Assembly: GCA_023678885.1 (NCBI GenBank)
Contig: CM042966.1
Span: 27,418,028 to 27,482,027 of the forward strand
Source of the DNA: Pogostemon cablin
Taxonomy: Eukaryota > Streptophyta > Magnoliopsida > Lamiales > Lamiaceae
Reading direction: 5' to 3'
Length of the DNA: 64,000 bases
The translations under genes were made by a program, and so were the position numbers. Numbering within the stretch: the first letter of the stretch is position 1; each line of letters starts with the position of its first letter. Under the pieces are notes generated by a model that made no database searches, was not told where the DNA came from, and was given only the letters and a program-made list of their open reading frames with translations. Of the stretch, positions 24,207 through 33,891 are shown piece after piece.

Positions 24207-24272
<66 letters not shown>
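24207..24272. repeat. (TA)n microsatellite
   Basis: Uninterrupted TA dinucleotides for about 65 bp. Similar tracts occur at about 37807-37866, 41228-41269, 49112-49156 and 49946-50017. Confidence 0.95.
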
Positions 24273-24276
<4 letters not shown>

Positions 24277-24377
24277 ATTTTGAGTGCAGTGGAAACAACC
24301 CATCAGTTAATCACAGACCAAATTATACCTGACTAACCCATTGGGCATTATTTAGTGGCCTCGAGAAGCATTTTGAT

Positions 24378-24600
24378 AGGGTTGGCAACGGGGCAGGTAT
24401 GGAGCGGATTTTAGCAATACTATTCCTAAACCCGTCCCATATCCCGTCGGGGAATTAATTTTGCACCTCATCCTCACCCCTATCGTGTCGGGTATTCCGG
24501 TACCCGAACCGAAATCTTTTTTTAAAATTTTAATTATTATATTATTTTAAAAATAATAAATTATAATTTAAAAAATTTGAAATAGATAAAAAAAATATAA
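24378..24600. mobile_element. hAT-like terminal fragment (TAGGG.TGGCAACGG end)
   Basis: TAGGGTTGGCAACGGGGCAG followed by repeated CCCGTCCC/CGGGTA words resembles the ends of plant non-autonomous hAT elements (TAGGGATGGCAACGG). A similar end in the opposite orientation lies at about 31843-31857. No partner end is visible nearby. Confidence 0.4.
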
Positions 24601-24662
24601 ATTAATTAAAGAGAGCGATTAGGGTGGAACAGTTCCACATATTAAAATAAAAGATCAGATCT

Positions 24663-24899
24663 GCCCCCAGGGCATAGCTCAAGTGGTAGAGGGGAGGGTG
24701 GAAAGGCCTTCCAGCTGAGCTTGGTTGCTGCAGGGTGGGGGTTCGAATCCTGCCTTTGGCATGGATTTGGCCCCTTGCAAGCACAAGTTTAACAGTGAGC
24801 CCTCTCTATAAGCCACTTGAGGCACATCCTGCGATTTACCTCCTCCACCAATCCCCAGGGTAGGGGCGGTGGGGCCCCTAATGGTGGGGTACACCATTT
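24663..24899 (+). mobile_element. tRNA-derived SINE, copy 1
   Basis: This 237-bp SINE begins GCCCCCAGGG. It has a Pol III A box (TAGCTCAAGTGGTAG) and B box (GGTTCGAATCC) and ends ACACCATTT, a T-ending tail as in Au-type plant SINEs. It is flanked by a perfect 16-bp target-site duplication, ATAAAAGATCAGATCT, at 24647-24662 and 24900-24915. The copy at 51032 is almost identical. It lies just upstream of the LRR pseudogene. Confidence 0.92.
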
Positions 24900-24980
24900 A
24901 TAAAAGATCAGATCTTTCATGAGGTAAATGGGTTTTCTTTCTTTTTTCGCGGATCCTCAATCCCTCCCCACCCACCTTCG

Positions 24981-25760
24981 TTGTCTTTTCACTTCTCTTA
25001 CCCACTTGCTTTCCTCTCCACTCTGGCAGCTGCCGCCTGCTTCGCCGCCCTACGTTCTCCTCTGAACGAGGCAGAGCAACAATCGATGTACCGGATTCTG
25101 AAGTCCGTAAACCCGAATCTCTGCTCCGCCGCCCCACATGGCGTCGTTTGTGACTACTTCTTTTACGTCGTCGGCGCCGCCGCCGCCTCAGCCCATATCA
25201 CCGAACTCAACTTTGGGTATGTTTCCGACTATTCCTCCAGTCCACCTTGTAACTCCCACTCAACACCCGACACTAGCGCCACTCTCCTACCTCAAGAAAC
25301 TCTTCTTCTACAAATGCTTCACCCACCAAAATCTACAGTTTTCAGATTTCTCACCCTTGTCTTCCTCCTTGGAAGAGCTGGTTTTCATCTAAAACCTAGC
25401 TTTAGTTGGATCGCTGGAAGAAAAAATCGGCAACCTGAGAAGATTGAGAAGGATCCATTTGACTGGAAATAGTGTTTCCGAAGGCCTACCAATAGAATTT
25501 TATCGATTATCGAATCTCGAGAATCTTACATTTTCAGGTAACATGTTTAAAGGTGAGATATCCATGGATATTTTCTTGAAAATGAAGAAATTGAAAGATT
25601 CTTGATTTAAGTCACAATGGATTCGAAGGAAATGTACCGAAATCCATTGGGCATTCATCTGGGTTGTTGAAGGCTGATTTGAGCTAAAATGGATTTTCAG
25701 GGAAATATATTATGAAGGATGATCTGAGCTACAATGGATTTTCAGGAAAAAGAGTAATAC
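24981..25760 (+). pseudogene. LRR receptor-like protein (RLP29/PII-2-like), broken
   Basis: Translation gives a hydrophobic signal-like start (PLAFLSTLAAAACFAAL), a cap segment (MYRILKSVN, HGVVCDYFF, ITELNFGYVSDY), then after a frameshift KKLFFYKCFTHQNLQFSDFS. After a further shift come LRR repeats IGNLRRLRRIHLTGNSVSEG and LSNLENLTFSGN. This is the layout of small plant LRR receptor-like proteins (extracellular recognition or co-receptors). No ATG opens the frame (TTG at 24981), a short deletion removes part of the cap, and at least three frameshifts plus stops follow. The last repeat, GGATTTTCAGG.AAA, is locally duplicated. It is truncated before the C-terminal LRRs. The SINE sits about 80 bp upstream. 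Confidence 0.8.
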
Positions 25761-26259
25761 ATTGATTTTTTTTTTTTGGAAAAATTACTAATAGGTACAC
25801 ACTTTGTACCCCTAATTACTACTAAATACATTGATTTAAAATAATTACTATCACATACAAAATATTTAAGTAAAATACCAAATATAACCCTAAATCCATA
25901 TACTTTTAAACCACAAACCCTAACTTCCACCCACCACCGGACCACCACTGCCGCCGGCCGATCGTCGGACCACTGCCGGATTGCCGGCCGTCTCTGCCGC
26001 CAGACTACCACACTTTTTTACTGCACACACTTTGCTGCACACGAACTTTTGCTGCACACAACATTTATGTGCAGCACATTGTATTAGTAATATTGAAATA
26101 TCACTATATATTTTGTAGTTAATAGTAATATTTTTGTATTTTTTTTAATTTCATAGTAATTAAGGATTTTCTTTTTTACCTAGTAGTAATCCTCTCAGTT
26201 TTTTTCTTATTACAATACTATTTAATTTTTTTTTTTAAATTAGAGTCTCAAATCAAAAG
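25761..26259. other. No gene recognised
   Basis: AT-rich sequence with a GC-rich patch (about 25930-26010) of repeated CCGCCGGCCG-like words and a TGCTGCACAC repeat (26026-26062). I see no supported coding frame. Confidence 0.4.
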
Positions 26260-26720
26260 TACTTTAATTTATTATAAAAAGTAACTCAATTTATTTATTA
26301 TAAAGAGTAATTCAATTTTAAAAAAAAAGAACTTTAATTTTAAAAATTAAAATTTTAAATTAAAGAGTAACTCAAATAATTATAAAGAGTAACACAATTA
26401 ATAGAAAAGAGTAACCTAAAGAATCTTAATTTTCAAAAGAACCAAAGTTTTCAATTAAAGAGTAACCCAAATAATTATAAAAATTAATTCAATTAATAGA
26501 AAAAAGTAATTTAAAAAAAATCTTAATTTTCAGAAAAAACCAAAGTTTTCAATTAAAGAGTAGCCCAAAAAATTATAAAAAGTAACCCAATTAATAGAAA
26601 AGAGTAACCTAAAAAAATAGAACCTTAATTTTCAAAAAAAAAAGTTTCAAATTAAAGAGTACCCAAATTATTATAAAGAGTAACTCAATTAATAGAAAAT
26701 AGAAACTTTAAAAAAAAACC
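26260..26720. repeat. ~97-bp tandem satellite, about 4.5 copies
   Basis: The word CAATTAATAGAAAA starts at about 26395, 26490, 26588 and 26686, a period of 95-98 bp. Each unit contains AAAGAGTAAC(T/C)CAA and a CTTAATTTTCA segment. It is AT-rich and non-coding. Confidence 0.85.
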
Positions 26721-26984
26721 TTTATTTTCACTTTCTCCAGCATGTGATTTGTGGACTAAATGAGGACTGCAAAACAACATTTAAATCATTACTTTGAGCG
26801 GTGTTTGAAAAGACATAGAATTATAAAATCATATAAATCTTGGAGTAGTTTGACATTGTTTTACTTCTGTCTAAGAATTCAAAAAATCAAAATACCAATT
26901 ATATGCCTACACATATAAACATTTAAAAGAAGAATAAGCTGAGTAGTATTTTTCCCAATTGGGATTGAGAACTAAATTACTAGA

Positions 26985-27130
26985 GCCGTCAAAATGGGTT
27001 GGGCTCATCGGGCCGAACCGTACTCGGTTATATAATTGGTGGGTTGGGCCGAGTATTTCTAGCCCGCTTAAGCCCGCCAAATGCGCGGGTTGAGGCGGGT
27101 TTGGCCCGTCTCGCCCCACCTAAGTCCGCC
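26985..27130. repeat. GGGTTGGGC/GCCCGCC-rich repeat, probably hAT-derived
   Basis: Clustered GGGTTGGGC, CGGGCC and GCCCGCC words in an AT-rich background resemble the subterminal repeats of plant hAT-type non-autonomous elements. Ends are not defined. Confidence 0.35.
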
Positions 27131-27599
27131 ACATGTCAAACTCGAGAAAAATGCCTAAAGTTTATCTTTCGTGTATTATGCTTTACAAAAGTTTACTGCT
27201 TTAAACATGTTCTTTTAATTCTTGATTTAGATTGAAAATTTGAAAAAAAAATGTTGATTATGTTTAAGTAATTATTTTGTTTGGGGTAATTAATATTTAT
27301 GTTTGTATTTATATTCTTGCAGATTAGAAGAAAAAAATTATGGAGTTTGTCTATTTGAATTAAAGTAATACTAATATATATGATATTAGAAATAGTAGTA
27401 AATATAATTTTCAATAACAAACAAAAATTCAGCATAAAAAGATGAACTAACATCTAAACAATAGGAAGGTGTGACGACAGGAATAACTAATGATAAAAGG
27501 TCAATGCATCACAAGACAATCTTGAGGGTGGCGAATTAGAATCATATCTACTCTCCTTCATGTACACTCACGTACTCCTCATCTATAAGCTGCTTTCTT

Positions 27600-28205
27600 C
27601 CAACAGAGAAACCTCAGCAAGGAGTTTCCAAGCGTATCTTTTGTGCGCTGATTCACCTGAGTATCCAGAAACTCTTGCCTTACCTCTCAGCGCGCTTGTT
27701 TCTCAGCATAGGAGAAAATCAACATAAACTTATAAACATTTCCAGTTCCTGGAGGACCGTAGAGCACTGAAATATCATAATTGAAAAATAATATCATCGA
27801 TACCAAATCTTCTTGGTGTGCAAGAGCTAGAGCTGTTACCTTGAGGCCGAGAATTTTGGATCCGAGCTCACAAAGAATCTGTAAGGCTTCTGAATTTCCG
27901 GCGATAGACGCTGCTGTGGCTATTTGAAAGAGGACCAACAACAGGGCTATAAATTTTCCAAGGTAGAAAAACACACACAGGCTTGAAGATTTACAATAAA
28001 GATTTCATATATTTGAGGAATAAACAATGCTGCTCGTACCCAAAGAATTAATTTTCCATTCTGGAAGACCAAAGCACTGCTGCTGGTTCCGTTCTGGATG
28101 AATTAAACACTGCTGCTTCGTGGGTCGATGCCCCTCGGCGGTGACAACACAGTCTTGATCGGCGGCACACTTGCGAACAATAAATTTGCAGAAAGCATCA
28201 CCGAT
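27600..28205 (-). pseudogene. Unrecognised gene remnant with a Walker-A-like motif, split by an LTR element
   Basis: A minus-strand frame (27974-27687) contains EALQILCELGSKILGLKVTA and VLYGPPGTGN. The latter resembles a Walker A loop (GPPGTGK[ST]) but has Asn at the invariant Lys. A second frame (28291-28103) reads SANLLFASVPPIKTVLSPPR and continues across the LTR insertion to sequence at 31141-31200. It could be a decayed AAA-ATPase or helicase-like gene, but the motif alone cannot decide. Stops occur in every frame between the pieces. Confidence 0.35.
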
Positions 28206-28762
28206 TGTGAGTGTAAACCTCTATGCACATGGTTGATTGTGTTTGGAATGTTTACAAAGAAGTTTCTAGCTGATGTTTGAATGTGCTGCATGGTAATAAT
28301 GGGTGCAGCGGTTCATCAGTTTGGAAGACAGCAAATCATGCACCAGGTGCATGCATGGAATAAGGCCTGTTCGTGAGGGTTTTTGGATGGTTAAATGGAT
28401 CTGTTATCAATGGTTATTGGTACTGCTTTGTAGCTTGATACCTCAGCTATTAGTTAGGATAAGTTTCAGTTAGTTTGGTAACCGTTTGATAGATCAAACG
28501 GGAGCTCAAATTCGGTTAATCAAGTTAGTCCTATAACTTCCATGGCATGTTGTAGATTAGTACATAAGTTTGATGCATGGCTTTATTCAAGTGTAATCAC
28601 CTCATCTATCAATGTAGCAATAAGATCTCTCTCCCGTGGACATAGGAGTTTCATCTCCGAACCACGTAAATCGTATCTAGTCTCGTTTTTCTTTTCTTCT
28701 ATTCCGTTATGTGAGTTCATGTGTGGTCTTTCTTGTGTGAGTTTTCTGATAATTTCACGACA
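28206..28762 (+). repeat. 5' LTR of the 2.93-kb element
   Basis: 557 bp, TG...CA, abutting the PBS on the right and target-site copy CCGAT on the left. Confidence 0.92.
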
Positions 28763-28783
28763 ATTGGCGCCGTCTGTGGGAAC
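28763..28783 (+). other. Primer-binding site
   Basis: ATTGGCGCCGTCTGTGGGAA directly follows the LTR. The young copia element at 52584 has the same site. The tRNA species is not decidable by eye. Confidence 0.8.
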
Positions 28784-30579
28784 AATGGCAGACCAAGGAA
28801 GAAGGACGTGATTGAAGATCAAGATGGTATTCCACCAAGATTGGAAGATGATTGGGGTATGAAGATGAAGAAAACGGGTGGGCGATCAAGTTCTAAGGGA
28901 TCTCAGCAAGAAAAAATTGGGGGTTTCTCGACAGCCTGCATCGACGGATTGGTTGATTAGCGAAGAGGTTATCGAAGAGGCAAATTCCAGGATTCTTCTC
29001 AACGGGATGAGATATCGTGGGGGGTGAAAACCTAGAACGATATATCATTGAGAATGGGTTGCTGAGGGGAAAGGGATCACAATACCGGCATGAATTCAAC
29101 CTCCGGCAATGCATAACAGCGGCAGAATTCTTAGCAAACTATGGAGTGCAAATCAGAACGCGAGAGGGAGAAGAAGAAACCCTCGGGCTGCGGTTCGAGG
29201 TGAGAGAATTGATAATCTGTAGGTGGTTCCAAGAAGGGGTACTTGGCAGAAGCAATGTGAACTCCGATGGTCCAACGGCGTAGGAATTGGGCGGCGCTGG
29301 GCAACATCGGCGATGTTTGAAATTCTGACGACTAGAGTAAGGACAAACGACGGCGGTCTGAGAGTGGAAGCGAGGTGGAGGCCCGGCGTGGCAAGATTAA
29401 ATTTCTGACGAAGGCATCAAGGTTTTAGTTCGGAGTGGTTGAAAGGAGATCGATGGCCAGACAAGAAGCGGACGGGATCGACGACCGGCAACAACTTTCA
29501 GGGAAATTAGTGTGACCATCTGTTCCGGTGAGAAAGTTGGGTCGCGATTACCGGTGAGATTCTTGGATCCGCAACAACGTCATTCTCCGGCATGATGGTG
29601 GCGTGTAGCGGCGGACTGATGTGACGGGTACAGAGTCTCCGACAGGATTCTTGAATTTGCAGCGAGCGATTGACATTTTTTAAGAAGTAAAAACCGGCTG
29701 GCGTGGAAGCCGTGAGAATAATATCCAGCGAGCAAGGGGGTCAACAACAATGATTCAGAACTGCAGCCAGGTAATTGATATGGGCAGCGATTTTTCTCCG
29801 TCGGGAGGATTAAATTTCTGGCGGTTATTCGCGATTCCAGCAGGATCGTTTCCGGCAACGGTTTGCAGTTTTAGGCTTGTGGCTGTTCAGATACACACTA
29901 TCAGTGATGGTCAGATTAAAGGATTCATGAAAACAAGCAATAGTGGCCTGGTACTACATGCATAGGAAGTGGAATCAGTGTAACAGTAGCTTGGAATTTC
30001 CATGAAGAAGTGGTTGAAAGTTGCAGTGTTGGTTCTTACTGTACAAGGTAGTGCCAATTGCATGGAAAAGGGATGCATCAATAGCATGGGACTCTCCTAA
30101 AGGTGGAGTCAGGTTAGGACATGGGTCACCATGGGGTGGAGTCATGCTTATAGCAGCTTGAATTTTTACACAAGCATATGGTCAGCTCAACACAAGTTTG
30201 TAAGGAAAAGATTTTTCGGTAAGCGAATGGTGTTCGGGGGAAAGTAGTGATTCAAGCGAGGTAGCTAGGAGATGTGGTACTTGGACTCGTTGGCGTTTAA
30301 GAGCAGCGTGGTAACAACGAGCAAGTGGGAGAAATCATCGGGAATCCTAGTGAGTTAGAATCGACTTCAAAGTAATGACACTTTCATTAGGAAAATGGTT
30401 CGAACTTGTTGTGGTTTGGCGGTAAGTCAACATTGATATGTTGCAGGTGTTGCTCAAAGTTGAGGAATGATTAATGGTGTTGCTCAAGGTGGAGCAATGT
30501 TTAAAGGTTGCTACTCAAGGTGGAGTAGTGTAATGGAGAAGAGGTTTGCTATGTTTGCATAAGGTTTAAGGTGGAGATT

Positions 30580-31135
30580 TGTGAGTGTAAACCTCCATGC
30601 ACATGGTTGATTGTGTTTGGAATGTTTACAAAGAAGTTTATAGCTGATGTTTGAATGTGCTGCATGGTAATAATGGGTGCAGCGGGTTCATCAGTTTGGA
30701 AGACAGCAAATCATGCACCAGGTGCATGGATGGAACAGGTACTGTTCGTGAGGGTTTTGGATGGTTAAATGGATCTGTTATCAATGGTTATTGGTACTGC
30801 TTTGTAGTTTGACACCTCAGCTGTTAGTTGGGATAAGTTTCAGTTAGTTTGGTAACCGTTTGATAGATCAAACGGGAGCTCAAATTCGGTTCATCAAGTT
30901 AGTCCTAAACTTCCATGGCATGTTGTAGATTAGCATATAAGTTTGATGCATGGTATTATTCAAGTGTAATCACCTCACCTATTAATGTAGCAATAAGATC
31001 TTTTTCCCGTGGACGTAGGAGTTTCATCTCCGCACCACGTAAATCGTGTCTAGTCTCGTTTTTCTTTTCTTCTATTCCGTAATGTGAGTTCATGTGTAGT
31101 CTTTCTTGTGTGAGTTTTCTGTCAATTTCACGACA
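30580..31135 (+). repeat. 3' LTR of the 2.93-kb element
   Basis: 556 bp. Starts TGTGAGTGTAAACC like the 5' LTR and ends CACGACA before target-site copy CCGAT. Confidence 0.92.
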
Positions 31136-31435
31136 CCGATGATGAAGTAAAGCCATTGTGAAACCGAAGATGATATTAATATTGTTGGCAGCGGCAGGAA
31201 GCTACAGGTACGATGGGAAAAAGGAAAGAGAAAAAATATGGCAGGATGAGGAAAGAGGAGAGATAAAATAGTGTGCTGAGATAAGGGTCAGCCCATATGA
31301 CGTGTGTGGGTTAAAAATCTGGTTCCACCAAATTTAAAAAAAAAAGACGGTTCCAGGTAGTCTTTTTCTTAATTAAAAGAGACATATGAGGTTTAATTCA
31401 AAGTTTACACATATTATTACTTTTATTAAAATATA

Positions 31436-31663
31436 CTTTCTCCTTCCGTTCGAAAGAAGGTCTTTTACTTTTGTACACGTAGATTAAGGAATATTATTAT
31501 TTAATGTGTAGTGGGTAGTTGTATTAGTGGGAGTGTAAGTCCCATATTTTAGTTGTATTAGTGGGTGTGTGTTGGTCCCATGTGTGTAAAAAAAGAAATA
31601 ATCCTCTTTGAGTCGGGCGATCAAAATGGAAAAATGATCATCTTTCGAAAGGACGGAGGAAGT
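31436..31663. mobile_element. Stowaway-type MITE
   Basis: The left end TCTCCTTCCGTTCGAAAGA is the inverse of the right end TCTTTCGAAAGGACGGAGGA. Ends lie in TA-rich sequence. Confidence 0.6.
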
Positions 31664-31675
31664 GTGTGTGTATAT

Positions 31676-31857
31676 ATATATATATATCGGGGTGGGGTAT
31701 TTAAATACCGTCCCCGCCCCGTTTTTATTTTTATTTTTCGATTTTTCCCAAAATCCGAACCATACCCGATCAAAAGTTAAAAAAACTGCCCAATCTAATC
31801 GGAGTCGGCTCGATTGACTTCGGTCTTGGATTCCGTTGCCATCCCTACATTTTGGCC
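31676..31857. mobile_element. hAT-like fragment ending CCGTTGCCATCCCTA
   Basis: CCCGCCCCG and ACCCGATC words followed by CCGTTGCCATCCCTA give the inverted hAT-type end. The left side disappears into a short TA tract. Confidence 0.4.
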
Positions 31858-32643
31858 CAAGTAATAGCTACATCAATAGGGCCATTTTCAAGTTAAAATG
31901 CCCATGTCACTTGGTTGCTATGGGCCCTCCCCATTACTTTTAAATTCGAGAGCACTGTAACATTATTACAGCTTCCATTATTCACACATTCCATCAATTT
32001 TGAATTTCACTCTCTACTTTTCAAAATCTTAATTTTGAGAGTATCAGTAAGATGTCTACACAATAATTCTTGGGACTGCCATTTAATTTTGTTTTATGAT
32101 GAATTTTATTGACGTTTGGGGTGCTGCGAAATTTTAAGTAATAAATAGTAATTAAAAAGTATATTATGTGGTAGACCGTCAAAGTGTAAATTTTAAAATT
32201 AAAATGTATTTTGAATTTATAAGATTGAAATAATACTTTCATTTTGTTGTGATGAAATTATTGTGAAATGCAGCAAGTTAAAATCAGAAAGTGTGAAATT
32301 TATTATGAGATAGTGAAACTAAACTTTAAACTTTGAAATACGGTTGATTCAAACTTATGATCTTGAGTTTTGACTGTAAACTTTGCAATCCATGAATATT
32401 AAGAATTTGATTTTGATTTTAAACTATGTCTGGCATGTATAGTTATCGTGGGGTGAGGTTTTAAAAGTTGATGATGTAGTGTTTGTGTGGTAATAATTGA
32501 ATAGTGAGACTCTTATGCTCTCGAGGACACCGTGTCCCTTTGTAATTTATGTGTCTCTTTGTAATTTAAACCCCTAGCAATATATAGTTTAAATAGAATA
32601 TGAAGGGGGAGAGTTGTGTTTCCATGGGGACCAGCGTATCCCC
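31858..32643. other. Intergenic, no gene recognised
   Basis: AT-rich with no coding signal. The last bases, TCCCC, are one copy of the copia target-site duplication. Confidence 0.5.
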
Positions 32644-32811
32644 TGATAGAAGATAATATCCTAATCAAATATTCTTGTAACTCCTGTATATAATTTTCAT
32701 TTATTTCCATTCATTTCATTGACGTAATTTATGCAGTAGATATAGCTCAACTGTATTATAAATGTTGTTGTAATTGTAAATTAGAATATACATACCAATT
32801 ACATTCTCATA
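32644..32811 (+). repeat. 5' LTR of the 4.6-kb copia element
   Basis: Begins TGATAGAAGA and, given the exact target duplication, ends CTCATA rather than CA. Confidence 0.85.
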
Positions 32812-32880
32812 TGGTATCAAGCCGCCGATCCTGATTATCTTTTCCTTATTCTTCTTCAATATTTTCCTTATACTTCTTCA

Positions 32881-33891
32881 ATGGCTTCCACCGATCCAGT
32901 GGCCATTACCACTCAAATCAACACAGTCATTAATCAAACTCATTCCACCACCTCCCCTCAACTGCTCAACATCTCTCACCAAAACATTATGAAACTAACT
33001 CCTACCAATTATTTGGCCTGGAAACTACAAATTGAGGCACTCTTAATTGGATACGATCTCTACAAATATGTAGATGGCTCCCATCCATGTCCCTCTCCTA
33101 TAATACGCAATGACACAGAAGAGGTTCCAAATCCTGACTTTCAACCTTGGATCCGGCAAGATAAACTTCTTTTCGGCGCTCTCATCGGATCGATATCTGC
33201 CCCTCTGATCCCGCTAATCCAACAAGCCACCACATCTCGAGCAGCATGGCTAATTCTTGCCGACACCTATGCTCGACCCTCTCGTGGCCATATTAAACAA
33301 ATCAAAGATCAGCTCAAACGATCCACAAAAGGCTCCCGATCGATCTCTGATTTTATGCAGTTTGTCAAAAGTCGTGCTGATGAACTTGCAGCACTTGGAA
33401 AACCACTTGATCATGAAGATCTCATTGAAACAATTCTTGCCGGACTTGGTGATGATTATCGTCACATTGTTGACATTGTTGAGGGACGTGACACCCCCAT
33501 TTCCTTTGATGAGCTCCATGAGAAATTAATCAATCGTGAACTTGTCTTGCAGCAATCACAATCTCTTTCTTTCTCCTTTCCAGTAACCACGAACACAGCT
33601 TCCACTCGCAACTCTGGAAATTTTTGCTCTCATCAACAAAGCAACCGATCCAATCTGCATCCCCAACAATCTTCATCTGTTGGATGTACTCCACGCCCAT
33701 ATTTGGGCAAATGTCAAGGTTGTCGTGAACTTGGTCACACTGCATCTAATTGTCCGAGATTCAAACTTGTACCTACAAACAACATGTCTCAAGCACCTAC
33801 CACTCCAACAGCTCATGTGGCCACGTCAGGCGATGTCAATCCACCAGCATGGCTTATAGTGGAGCATCTCATCATGTTACAACAGATCTGA
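32881..33891 (+). pseudogene. Copia gag
   Basis: Opens MASTDPVAITTQ and has the copia capsid pattern (LTPTNYLAWKLQIEALL, ISDFMQFVKSRADELAALG, ETILAGLGDDY). It ends with a CCHC zinc knuckle, CQGCRELGHTASNC, for RNA binding. The frame runs on towards protease but shifts at about 33857 exactly in the protease active site. The frame is otherwise open for 336 codons, so capsid could still be made. Confidence 0.92.

Larger units (their letters stand above)
28206..31135 (+). mobile_element. Non-autonomous LTR retrotransposon, 2.93 kb
   Basis: Two LTRs (28206-28762 and 30580-31135), both TGTGAG...CACGACA, flank a 1.8-kb interior without recognisable gag or pol. The 5-bp duplication CCGAT (28201-28205, 31136-31140) is exact. 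A PBS starts directly after the 5' LTR, and a purine-rich AAGGTGGAG tract precedes the 3' LTR. By eye the LTRs differ at about 5% of positions. The interior carries imperfect 30-bp repeats with GTTGCTCAAGGTGGAG (about 30440-30535). It must rely on proteins from other elements. It splits the gene remnant on the minus strand. Confidence 0.92.

Noticed and set aside
24663..24760. A tRNA gene suggested by A and B boxes
   Set aside because: No cloverleaf acceptor stem; the sequence continues as a 237-bp unit with target-site duplications, so it is a SINE.
26260..26720. CRISPR-like regular spacing
   Set aside because: Units are contiguous AT-rich satellite without distinct repeats and spacers, in a plant genome.
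24378..31857. A 7.5-kb hAT transposon bounded by TAGGG.TGGCAACGG ends
   Set aside because: The ends face inward, but the interior holds unrelated insertions and no hAT transposase. Two separate non-autonomous fragments are more likely.
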